Source: Paracoccus seriniphilus (GTDB lineage: Bacteria; Pseudomonadota; Alphaproteobacteria; Rhodobacterales; Rhodobacteraceae). Taken from it: a stretch of 64,000 bases of DNA. Below the pieces are notes generated by a model. The model had not been told where the DNA came from. It searched no databases and saw nothing but the letters and a program-made list of their open reading frames with translations. Where the stretch lies: positions 535,726-599,725 of the forward strand of contig NZ_CP067130.1 in assembly GCF_028553745.1 (NCBI RefSeq). The letters are read 5' to 3'. Below are positions 25,049 to 32,898 of the stretch, one piece after another. Numbering within the stretch: the first letter of the stretch is position 1; the number at the start of each line of letters is the position of its first letter. The position numbers were made by a program, and so were the translations under genes.

Positions 25049-26283
25049 CAGAACAGCGTCAATTGCCGCGGCGGCGGGGTGAACCGCGCCCGCAGATTGG
25101 CGCTGTCGGTCAGACTGCCGGGGGACCATCCGCCCGCCGTTATGAATGCGCGGGACTTTTTCATCGAAGCCCCCATGCGCAACAGATCCTCATAGCGCAG
25201 CGCCCGATAGCGCCGGGTCGACAGGATGCGATTGACGGTCCTGACCCCGAACCCCGGCACCCGCAGCAACATTTCTCGGCTGGCCCGGTTCACATCCATC
25301 GGGAAAACCTCTCGATGGGCCAACGCCCATGCAAGCTTGGGATCGATCTCAAGATCAAGATTGCCGTCCAAGGTCACCGAGGTGATCTCATCCAGCTGAA
25401 AGTCGTAAAAGCGCAGCAGCCAGTCGGCCTGATAAAGCCTGTGTTCACGTTGCAGCGGCGGCCGGATCAGAGGCAGCTTGGAGGAACTGTCGGGAATGGG
25501 CGAAAAGGCCGAATAATACACCCGTTTCAGTTTGTAGCTGGAATAGAGCCGCGTCGATTGCCCCAGGACCGTGGCATCATTTGAGCCATCCGCGCCAATG
25601 ATCATCTGCGTGGATTGGCCTGCCGGAGCAAACCGAGGGAGCCGCTTTCCGGTAAAGGATTTCTCTTTGCCCGCGTCCTTTCGCAACCGGAAATCCGCCA
25701 TTGCCTTGCGGATCTGTTCGGGCTTTTTCTCGGGCGCAAATCTCTGCACGGCCGCATCGGTGGGCAGTTCGACATTGATCGACAGACGGTCGGCCAGCAG
25801 CCCGGCTTCGGCGATCAGCTCGGGGGCGGCATCGGGGATGGTTTTCAGGTGGATATAGCCACGAAAATTCTCTTCATGGCGCAGTTTTCGGGCGATCCGC
25901 ACCATATCGGACATGGTTGCGTCGGGGGACCGGATCACGCCAGAGGACAGGAACAACCCTTCGATATAGTTGCGACGATAGAATTCGACGGTCAGGCTGA
26001 CCACCTCATCCACGCTGAAACGCGCGCGGGACACGTTCGATGACACCCGGTTGATGCAATAGCTGCAATCATAGATGCAGAAATTCGTCATCAGGATTTT
26101 CAGCAGACTGATACAGCGGCCATCCGGCGCGTAGGCATGACAAATGCCGCTGCCCGCGTTCGATCCCAGACCCTTGCCGTCCCGAGAGTCCCGCCTGGTC
26201 GACCCCGAGGATGCGCAGGACGCATCATATTTCGCCGCATCACTGAGAATCGCCAGTTTCTGATCAAGAGTTTGCTTTGCCAT
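25048..26283 (-). CDS. Radical SAM protein of the UdgX-linked DNA modification/repair family
   Basis: A 411-residue radical SAM enzyme. The cluster motif is C-x3-C-x2-C in NFCIYDCSYCINR; extra cysteines precede it (SGICHAY, GRCISL). The C-terminus holds a helix-hairpin-helix DNA-binding motif (NRASREMLLRVPGFGVRTVN). This matches the family defined by its fixed linkage to a DUF4130-UDG partner, encoded immediately downstream with overlapping codons. The chemistry is unknown; action on a damaged or modified base in DNA is an inference from the partner and the HhH motif. Confidence 0.9.
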   Translation of the reverse strand: MAKQTLDQKLAILSDAAKYDASCASSGSTRRDSRDGKGLGSNAGSGICHAYAPDGRCISLLKILMTNFCIYDCSYCINRVSSNVSRARFSVDEVVSLTVEFYRRNYIEGLFLSSGVIRSPDATMSDMVRIARKLRHEENFRGYIHLKTIPDAAPELIAEAGLLADRLSINVELPTDAAVQRFAPEKKPEQIRKAMADFRLRKDAGKEKSFTGKRLPRFAPAGQSTQMIIGADGSNDATVLGQSTRLYSSYKLKRVYYSAFSPIPDSSSKLPLIRPPLQREHRLYQADWLLRFYDFQLDEITSVTLDGNLDLEIDPKLAWALAHREVFPMDVNRASREMLLRVPGFGVRTVNRILSTRRYRALRYEDLLRMGASMKKSRAFITAGGWSPGSLTDSANLRARFTPPPRQLTLF

Positions 26284-26430
26284 ATGTTCTACATATGTTC
26301 TAAATTCACCCTTGTCATCAATCTGGTTTGATCAAGTTCCGATAAAGTGATCCATCTGCCCATCGCCCGAACGGACCGGCACCACGAATAAAGGCTGGAT
26401 GAACGCCAGACCGAGAGGGCAGAATGCAAG

Positions 26431-26451
26431 AAGGCGGCCCGAAGGCCGCCT
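26431..26451 (-). terminator. Terminator of the TRAP operon
   Basis: A perfect 8-bp stem (AGGCGGCC / GGCCGCCT) with a four-base loop lies 30 bases after the dctP stop. On the minus strand it is followed by the T-rich TCTTGCATTCT. Confidence 0.7.
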
Positions 26452-26481
26452 CCATCTGGCATTTCAAGACCCGATCCGGGT

Positions 26482-27606
26482 TCAGTATACGCCGTATGTG
26501 GTCTCATCCAGCCGGTCATAGATTTCCGAGCGTGCAAGCTGCGCAAGCGCATCGACATCGGTCGTGTCCACATCGGCAAGCAGGCCGTCCCATTTATCAA
26601 CCAGCGCCTTGAAAGAGGTGAGGATCGCTTCCGGATCTTCAATCCCGCGCTCTTTCGCATTGGCGATCAGCGTGGCTTCATCGGCAATCACAAACTCGGC
26701 CAGCGCTTCTTGCAGAGAGGCGTCCGGGTCTACGACGGTCATCCCGTTCTCTTGCGCAGATTGGACGGCCTTGGTGACATCCTTGTCGAACTCGACGCGG
26801 TGCTCGGCCAGGTAATAGGCCATTTGATTGAACAGCACGCGGCGGTTTTCGGGCGAGATCGACTGCCAGAAGGCGACGTTATAACCCCATTCGAAGCCTG
26901 CGTAATAATTGCCAATCTCAAGGGTGTTCATGTCGGTGACGACATCCTTGAGGCTGAAGCTGTCCAGCGCGTCTGCCGCTGCCACGGCACAATCCAGCGA
27001 GCCCGCGTCCAGCCCCGTATACATCTCGCTTGATGGCATCGAAACCGGAACCGCGCCGACATGTTCTGCAAAGCGCGACCAGGCACCGCCCGCCATGCGC
27101 AGGCGTTTGCCCTTGATGTCTTCCAGCGTGCGGATCGGTGTGTTGCACTGCATGAAATATTGCGAGGTCGAATAGCCGCCGCCATAGACCACGCCATTGG
27201 CCTTCCACTCGGCCTGTTGGGCAGGATTGGTCAGTCCGAATTCGGTCGAGGCAAAGGCCATGACCAGCGGATCGGTGTTGTAAAAGGCCATGTTGCCGAT
27301 GAGATTGTCGATCGGCAGCTCGGACGGGGTATAGGTTCCGGCATGATAGGTGACCTGGGCAACCCCGTCGCGCACCCCTTGCAGGGAAGATGCGGGCGGC
27401 AGCAGCGATCCGGCCGAGAAAACCGTGAACTCGATTTCCCCATTCGTCTCTTCTGCGACCTTCTTCGCAAATTCGACATAGGGGCCGCGGACCATTGAAT
27501 GGCGTTCGGCAAAGAAATGGTTTGCATTATAACTGTCGGCAGTCGCGGCGGTGGTCATCATTGCCATCGCAAGCGCCGCAGATCCAAGTATCGACGTCAT
27601 GTTCAC
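26482..27606 (-). CDS. dctP: TRAP transporter solute-binding protein DctP
   Basis: A 374-residue periplasmic binding protein: a Sec signal (MTSILGSAALAMAMMTTAATA), then YNANHFFAERHSMVRG. The conserved central Arg-containing stretch GKRLRMAGGAWSRFAEHVGA comes next, followed by PSSEMYTGLDAGSLDCAVAA. A GTG start at 27606 fits GGGAGG six bases upstream. The ligand is probably a carboxylate or amine-carboxylate held by the Arg (family knowledge); the exact compound is unknown. It is the third gene after dctQ and dctM and ends at the hairpin at 26431. Confidence 0.9.
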   Translation of the reverse strand: MNMTSILGSAALAMAMMTTAATADSYNANHFFAERHSMVRGPYVEFAKKVAEETNGEIEFTVFSAGSLLPPASSLQGVRDGVAQVTYHAGTYTPSELPIDNLIGNMAFYNTDPLVMAFASTEFGLTNPAQQAEWKANGVVYGGGYSTSQYFMQCNTPIRTLEDIKGKRLRMAGGAWSRFAEHVGAVPVSMPSSEMYTGLDAGSLDCAVAAADALDSFSLKDVVTDMNTLEIGNYYAGFEWGYNVAFWQSISPENRRVLFNQMAYYLAEHRVEFDKDVTKAVQSAQENGMTVVDPDASLQEALAEFVIADEATLIANAKERGIEDPEAILTSFKALVDKWDGLLADVDTTDVDALAQLARSEIYDRLDETTYGVY

Positions 27607-27644
27607 AGGTTTCCTCCCATCGGAATGTCAATTGGTGGTTTGCG

Positions 27645-28955
27645 TCATCCGGCCATCAGGGCCGGCAGAAAGAGGCTGAGCGCGGGAAATGCGATCAGCA
27701 GAACAAGGGTCAGCAGGTCCATCGCGATGAACCAGGTCGTGCCCGAAATGATGTCTTTCAGCTTGACCTTGCCTGACAGCGCACTGTGCAGGACATAGAG
27801 GTTGAGACCGACAGGCGGCGTCACCAGCCCGATTTCAAGCAGCTTGATGGTGATGATGCCGAACCAGATCAGGTTGATATCCGCGGCTTCCAGAACCGGC
27901 AGCAGAATGGGCAAAGTCAGCAGCATCAGGCCGATGGAATCGATCACCATGCCAAGGATGACGAACAGGCCTGCCACCATCAGTATGATCACGATCTTGT
28001 TGTCAGAGACCGACAGCATCGCATCGGTCAGCGAACGAGGCACACCCGACAAGCCCATGAAACGGGTGAACATGATCGCCCCGATCGACAGGAAAAAGAT
28101 CGACGATGTGGCGACAACCGTCTGCCGAATTGCCGAACGCGTCGCATCCCATGTCAGCTTGCGGCGCATGATCGCGATCAGGAAGGCAAGGGTTGCGCCC
28201 ATTCCGCCCGCCTCGGTCGGCGTGAAATAGCCCCCGAAGATACCGCCCAGGACGCCCATGATCAGAACCGGAAACGGCCAGACCGACCACAGCAGGCTGA
28301 TGAAACGCTGCCGGTCGAAAACCTCGGTGCTGCGCGGCGCGAGTTCGGGCTTTATGGTGCAGCGGACGGTGATCATTGCCATGTAGATCAGCGCGGAAAT
28401 CACGCCGGGCACGAAGCCCGCGATAAAGAGCTGACCGATGGATTGCTCGGTGAAGATCCCGTAAAGCACCATCAGGATCGAAGGCGGGATCAACGAGCCA
28501 AGCGTCCCCGATGCGGCCACGACGCCCGTCGCCAGCGAGGGATGATATCTGGCGCGCAGCATCTCGGGCACGGCGATACGTGACATGGCGGCGGTCGTCG
28601 CAATGCTGGACCCCGAGGCCGCCGCGAACAGCCCGCAAGCCCCGACACTGGCCGAGGCCAAGCCGCCGGGAACCCGCGCCAGCAGCATCTTCAACAGATC
28701 GAAGGCTCCGGTGGTCAGCCCGGTATTCGCGGCGATGAACCCCATCAGCAGAAACATCGGGATCGCGGTCAGGGACCAATCGCCGATAAAGCTGAACGGA
28801 AGCGCGCTGACAATGCCGAATGCCGCGGTCGTGTTCAGCATGGCCGAGATACCGACGAAAGAGACGATCATCAGGGCGATGCCGATGGACATGCGCAGGG
28901 CAAGAAGTGCGAATAGGCCGCCAACGCCAATCCAACCGATGGTCAACATGCTCAT
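27645..28955 (-). CDS. dctM: TRAP transporter large permease DctM
   Basis: A 436-residue permease with about 12-13 helices: LPFSFIGDWSLTAIPMFLLM, GASGSSIATTAAM-type ASGSSIATTAAMSRIAVPEM, GTLGSLIPPSILMVLYG, GYFTPTEAGGMGA and ITPPVGLNLY-type VTPPVGLNLYVLHS. It forms the translocation path with DctQ. Its ATG overlaps the dctQ stop by ATGA. Confidence 0.93.
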   Translation of the reverse strand: MSMLTIGWIGVGGLFALLALRMSIGIALMIVSFVGISAMLNTTAAFGIVSALPFSFIGDWSLTAIPMFLLMGFIAANTGLTTGAFDLLKMLLARVPGGLASASVGACGLFAAASGSSIATTAAMSRIAVPEMLRARYHPSLATGVVAASGTLGSLIPPSILMVLYGIFTEQSIGQLFIAGFVPGVISALIYMAMITVRCTIKPELAPRSTEVFDRQRFISLLWSVWPFPVLIMGVLGGIFGGYFTPTEAGGMGATLAFLIAIMRRKLTWDATRSAIRQTVVATSSIFFLSIGAIMFTRFMGLSGVPRSLTDAMLSVSDNKIVIILMVAGLFVILGMVIDSIGLMLLTLPILLPVLEAADINLIWFGIITIKLLEIGLVTPPVGLNLYVLHSALSGKVKLKDIISGTTWFIAMDLLTLVLLIAFPALSLFLPALMAG

Positions 28956-29464
28956 GCTGCGGAATCCGTTTCATGTATTTTCGTGACAGGTTTGCCTTGC
29001 AGCAGCATGACCGCGCGCAGCACAGCCGCGACAGCCGCCAGCCCGAAGCCAAGCGGAAGCATGCAGCGCGCCGGCCAGACGATGATTTCCCGGCTGCCCA
29101 TGACAACCTCGCCGACCTTGAAGGCCCGCACGGCATCAAGACCGGTGCGCCAGGTCATCACCGACAATATCCCTGCGGTCGCCATGAAGGTCAGCAGCAA
29201 GCTGATGCGCTTGAGCCATTCGGGAAAATGGTTGAACAGAAGATCCACACTGATCTGTTCGTCGTCATACTCGACCATGGCCATTGGCAGCATGACGATC
29301 GCGACCATGTAATAATATGACGAGATTTCAACCGTGCCCTGAATCGGAGCATTCCAGAACACCTTCAGGACAACGTCCAACGTAATGTTGACCATCATCA
29401 CGATAATTCCCAAGCCACCCACAAGCATGAGTCCATGGGTCAGTTTGCGAAATGCTCTATCCAT
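28952..29464 (-). CDS. dctQ: TRAP transporter small permease DctQ
   Basis: A 170-residue four-helix membrane protein (GLMLVGGLGIIVMMVNITLD, YYYMVAIVMLPMAMVEYDDE, ISVDLLFNHFPEWLKR) of the usual DctQ layout. A strong AAGGAGGATTT precedes the ATG. It is the first gene of the TRAP operon, divergent from the LysR gene. Confidence 0.9.
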   Translation of the reverse strand: MDRAFRKLTHGLMLVGGLGIIVMMVNITLDVVLKVFWNAPIQGTVEISSYYYMVAIVMLPMAMVEYDDEQISVDLLFNHFPEWLKRISLLLTFMATAGILSVMTWRTGLDAVRAFKVGEVVMGSREIIVWPARCMLPLGFGLAAVAAVLRAVMLLQGKPVTKIHETDSAA

Positions 29465-29533
29465 AAATCCTCCTTGCGCCGGTCACTCTGCCGCGATCAT
29501 CTGCGCATCGGCACAGCATTCCTTACCGGCTTG

Positions 29534-29546
29534 CCCTATTGCAAAT
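29534..29546. promoter_or_regulatory. Candidate LysR-type operator
   Basis: CTATTGCAAATAG in the 144-bp dctQ/lysR gap is a perfect inverted repeat (CTATT-GCA-AATAG) containing the T-N11-A spacing of LysR boxes. Confidence 0.5.
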
Positions 29547-29608
29547 AGCAAAGCTTGATCGGGTGATCGCAGATCGTTATCGGCCTGACAGACAAGAAGG
29601 AGAGTCTC

Positions 29609-30487
29609 ATGGGGCCAACACGCATCGGCATTCGCCATCTGCGTTACACCATCGCCGTCGCGGATGCAGGCGGTTTCCGCGCCGCTGCAGAGGCATTGAA
29701 CATCGCGCAACCTGCGATCAGCAAGACGGTTCAGGATACGGAAACGGATCTTGGATTCGCGATCTTCCTGCGCAAGGCAGGCATGTTCGAAATTACCGCC
29801 GAGGGGCGCGTTTTCCTTGACGATGCCCGCCTGACCCTTGCCACATTCGAACGCACCATCCGCGCGTCTCGCCAAAACGCCCTTGGCGCGCGGGGGCATA
29901 TCATTGTGGGCTATTCCGCCCTGGCCTCGTCATCGCAGATTTCCGCCGGGCTGGACAGCTTTCACCAGCGGCATCCGGGATGTCAGGTCGAAATGCATGT
30001 CATGTCGACGGATGCCATGATGCGCAATCTGAAGACGGGCGAAATCGATATCGGATTTCTCTTGTCCCACAACAGCGTGGATGACCCCGAGGTCGCGCAG
30101 CAGCCGATCTGGTCCACGCAGATCGGCGTCGTCGTTCCCCGTACCATCGACAGCATGTCGCTCGACATCCTGCGCGAGGGGGCCTTTGTCATGGGGGTCC
30201 GGGAAAACTGGCGTTCGTATCGCGCCCTGCTTGATGCCGCCTTCGATCATGCGAATCTCGATCCGGTGATCGTCGATGAAGCCTGGGACGTTCAGGTGAT
30301 CTTTCAACGCGTCGCGGAAGGTCGTGGATTTACATTCTACCCGATCAGCGCCGCAGACAGCCTTCCCGCCGCCCTCAAGATCCTGCCGGTGCCGGGCTGG
30401 AGTCCCACGCTGACCATCGCGATGGCATGGAGCAAAGTCGTCGATACCAAGTTGCTTCAGGCCTTCCGGGAAAGCTTTCCGACATAG
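29609..30487 (+). CDS. LysR-family transcriptional regulator
   Basis: A 292-residue regulator. The N-terminal winged helix reads RHLRYTIAVADAGGFRAAAE, ALNIAQPAISKTVQDTETDL. A periplasmic-binding-protein-like effector domain follows (IIVGYSALASSSQISAGLDS, GEIDIGFLLSH). AAGGAGAGTCTC precedes the ATG. It is divergent from the TRAP operon and is its likely regulator. A hairpin at 30499-30521 follows the stop. Confidence 0.92.
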   Translation: MGPTRIGIRHLRYTIAVADAGGFRAAAEALNIAQPAISKTVQDTETDLGFAIFLRKAGMFEITAEGRVFLDDARLTLATFERTIRASRQNALGARGHIIVGYSALASSSQISAGLDSFHQRHPGCQVEMHVMSTDAMMRNLKTGEIDIGFLLSHNSVDDPEVAQQPIWSTQIGVVVPRTIDSMSLDILREGAFVMGVRENWRSYRALLDAAFDHANLDPVIVDEAWDVQVIFQRVAEGRGFTFYPISAADSLPAALKILPVPGWSPTLTIAMAWSKVVDTKLLQAFRESFPT

Positions 30488-30498
30488 GGGGAAACGGC

Positions 30499-30521
30499 GG
30501 TGATCCAATTTTGCGATCACC
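30499..30521 (+). terminator. Weak hairpin after the LysR gene
   Basis: GGTGATC and GATCACC form a 7-bp stem 11 bases after the lysR stop, with no U-run. Confidence 0.35.
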
Positions 30522-30603
30522 CGATCACACAAGCCTATTTGAGCGTGGCCGCATTCATGGCGTCTTATGGCGGGGTCAAAGCCAGATGCCAGAGTGAGAC
30601 ACG

Positions 30604-31359
30604 ATGGATTACGATTCCGATCCCACCCCCTTTTACCTGAAGGGGTCCCGCACGGGCGTGCTGCTGCTTCACGGGTTCACAAGCACCCCGCAAAGCGTCG
30701 CCCATGTCGGTCGTGCCCTGCATGAAGCCACGGGGGCGACCCTCAGTGTTCCCCTGCTTGCCGGGCATGGCAAAACCCCCGAAGCATTGGCACAGACGGG
30801 TTATCGGGCCTGGCTGGCCTCGGCAGAATCCGCGCTTGCCCGGTTGCGCGGGGATTGTGACAGGATCGTTGTCGGAGGTTTGTCGCTTGGCGGAACGATT
30901 GCGCTCAATCTGGCAATTCGCTTTGCCGATCAGGTGGATCGGGTCGTGACCATCAATGGCTCGACGGGTCTCTATCGGCCGGATCAGGTCGACAATCTGT
31001 TCTGCGACCAGCCCGACAGGTTCCAACGCGGGATCGGGTCCGATATCTGCCATCCTGACCGGCGCGAGATCTGCTATGACGAAATCCCTTTTGCCACCAT
31101 GCACGAACGGTTCGTTCTGACCTGTGCGACGGGCGCGATGCTGCCTAGGCTGACACAGCCTGTATTGATCTTTCAGTCACGGACCGATCATGTCGTTGCG
31201 CCCGAAAACGGGCTGCGCATCATGCGTGACGTCGGGTCCGCCGAGGTCTCGCTGCACTGGCTGGAGAGGTCGTTTCACGTCGCAACGCTGGATCATGACC
31301 GCGATCTTATCGTGCAGAAGACCGCTGCGTTCATCGACGCTAAACCCTGCGCGGTTTGA
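30604..31359 (+). CDS. Alpha/beta-hydrolase, carboxylesterase/monoglyceride lipase type
   Basis: A 251-residue single-domain hydrolase: oxyanion segment VLLLHGFTSTPQS, nucleophile elbow GGLSLGGTIAL, acid in IFQSRTDHVVAPENG and catalytic His in ERSFHVATLDHD. It resembles the small esterase group that hydrolyses short acyl esters or monoacylglycerols in the cytoplasm. It is a single gene; no link to its neighbours is visible. Confidence 0.85.
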   Translation: MDYDSDPTPFYLKGSRTGVLLLHGFTSTPQSVAHVGRALHEATGATLSVPLLAGHGKTPEALAQTGYRAWLASAESALARLRGDCDRIVVGGLSLGGTIALNLAIRFADQVDRVVTINGSTGLYRPDQVDNLFCDQPDRFQRGIGSDICHPDRREICYDEIPFATMHERFVLTCATGAMLPRLTQPVLIFQSRTDHVVAPENGLRIMRDVGSAEVSLHWLERSFHVATLDHDRDLIVQKTAAFIDAKPCAV

Positions 31360-31435
31360 GGCTCAGCGCCTGAACCGCCACAACGGCCTGCGAAACATGA
31401 ACTCGATCCGGTTGCCGCGCCCATGGCAGAGAAGA

Positions 31436-31456
31436 CCGCGGCCTTTTGGGCCGCGG
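31436..31456 (-). terminator. Terminator after the NCS1 permease gene
   Basis: A perfect 8-bp stem (CCGCGGCC / GGCCGCGG) with a 5-base loop lies 9 bases beyond the NCS1 stop on the minus strand. The alpha/beta-hydrolase gene converges on it from the other side. Confidence 0.6.
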
Positions 31457-31464
31457 CGCAACTG

Positions 31465-32811
31465 TCATGTATTGCTCACCGGGCTGTTCACCCTCATCCG
31501 TGCACGCAGGACATGGTAGGCGAAAGCGGCGACGATGAATGTCGCAGGCGCAGAAAAGGATGCCAAACTGCCCCCGAAGACATGCAGAACAAGGCCGGTC
31601 CCGGCAGCCAGGAACCACGCTCCCATGCCAGCACTGTTGACATTCGGCGTCCGGGACAGGCTTGAACAGGCTTCATCATAGCTGCTGCCATTGCTGGACT
31701 CTGTCAGGATATGGGTCAGTGCCAACGATACCCAGGCGACGACAAAAATGCCCTGCCACGCCAGCGCCTGAAGGATATAGGCAAAGACATCGGCCAGCAT
31801 CAGCAGATAAACAACCACACCGACCACGCAAGCCCAGAGGAAGCGCGGCAGGCGCAGCCGGAAGGCGGTCTCGGCAAAGCTCTCCATGTTCACCGCGGCG
31901 AGGTAATAGTTCGCCGTGTTGATCCGGGTCTGCGAAATCCAGACGAAAATCAGGCCCGCCAGCCCCATCAGCTTGATCAGCGCGAAGACCACCGACACTT
32001 CGGTCACGCCGCCCTCGGTCGGCAGGCTGGCGGCAAGGAAGATGCCCGCAAGCCCGTTCAGCAGGAAGGCGACCGCATAGAAAGGTGCGCCGAAATTGAA
32101 TCTGGAGTGATAGCTGATGTCTTCCACGCGGCCAAAGCGCGCGTAATCATAGGTATACATCATCAGCACCCAGATTCCCATATAGGCGACGAAACAGTCC
32201 CACCAGCCGGTGGCGGTTGGGCCGCCTTCGGGGCCAAGCTCAAGCCAGGCGCCGGAATAGCCGTATTCGGCCACCGCAAGTCCGATCGCCGCGAAAAGCC
32301 CGATAAGGTAAAAAGGCAGCAGCACGCCGTTGAACTTGTCGAGCCAGTTCTGGATCGAGCCGAAGATCAGCGCGACCGAATAGACCACCACGATCGCCGC
32401 CGCGATGGGGTAAGAGAGCCCGGCATATTCCTGAAGTGCCAGCGCGATCACCGAACCCTCGAAGACGGCGTAATAGATCGCCGTGGCAAAGAAGATCAGC
32501 GTGGCGACCGCCGCCCCCGCGCGCCCCAGAAGAATGCGCGAGAAGAGCGACACGCTCAGCCCGCTGCGGATCGAGTGGCGCGACAGCACTGCGTTGACCG
32601 CGCCATATGCGATGACCGACAGCAAAAGCCCGATGATCGCATTGCGCGAGCCATAGGCCAGCGCCAGCGAGGCCGCAACGACGAGATAGAACATCGCCGA
32701 GCAGACCGACCACCACGCCATCGTCAGCGGCAGGCGCCCCATGCGCTGATCATGCGGGACGGGGCGGTCGGAGAATTCCAGATTCTCCGTGGCTTCCATG
32801 TTTCCAGCCAT
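31465..32811 (-). CDS. NCS1-family permease (purine-cytosine permease/hydantoin carrier type)
   Basis: A 448-residue, 12-helix carrier. The N-terminal RMGRLPLTMAWWSVCSAMFY, IAYGAVNAVLSRHSIRSGLS and the helix pair around QNWLDKFNGVLLPFYLIGLF are typical of the CodB/Mhp1-type nucleobase-cation-symport-1 family. GGGAGACAAGA precedes the ATG. It is last in the hyuB-hyuA operon, and the family includes the hydantoin importer Mhp1. Uptake of a cyclic amide used by HyuAB is therefore plausible (inference); cytosine or another nucleobase is the alternative. Confidence 0.85.
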   Translation of the reverse strand: MAGNMEATENLEFSDRPVPHDQRMGRLPLTMAWWSVCSAMFYLVVAASLALAYGSRNAIIGLLLSVIAYGAVNAVLSRHSIRSGLSVSLFSRILLGRAGAAVATLIFFATAIYYAVFEGSVIALALQEYAGLSYPIAAAIVVVYSVALIFGSIQNWLDKFNGVLLPFYLIGLFAAIGLAVAEYGYSGAWLELGPEGGPTATGWWDCFVAYMGIWVLMMYTYDYARFGRVEDISYHSRFNFGAPFYAVAFLLNGLAGIFLAASLPTEGGVTEVSVVFALIKLMGLAGLIFVWISQTRINTANYYLAAVNMESFAETAFRLRLPRFLWACVVGVVVYLLMLADVFAYILQALAWQGIFVVAWVSLALTHILTESSNGSSYDEACSSLSRTPNVNSAGMGAWFLAAGTGLVLHVFGGSLASFSAPATFIVAAFAYHVLRARMRVNSPVSNT

Positions 32812-32862
32812 TCTTGTCTCCCTGTTGATTCTGGATCTTGTTTTCTGATCTGGAAGTCGTTT

Positions 32863-32886
32863 GGGCGGGGATCGCAGGCCCCGCCC
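32863..32886 (-). other. Intra-operon hairpin between hyuA and the NCS1 gene
   Basis: GGGCGGGG and CCCCGCCC form an 8-bp stem in the 87-base gap. It may act as an attenuator that lowers permease expression relative to hyuA, or as an mRNA-stabilising stem. Confidence 0.5.
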
Positions 32887-32898
32887 CCTTGATGCAGT

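Noticed and set aside
31465..32811. Calling the NCS1 permease a dedicated hydantoin transporter
   Set aside because: The family also moves cytosine, purines, allantoin and thiamine precursors. Position next to hyuA is suggestive only.
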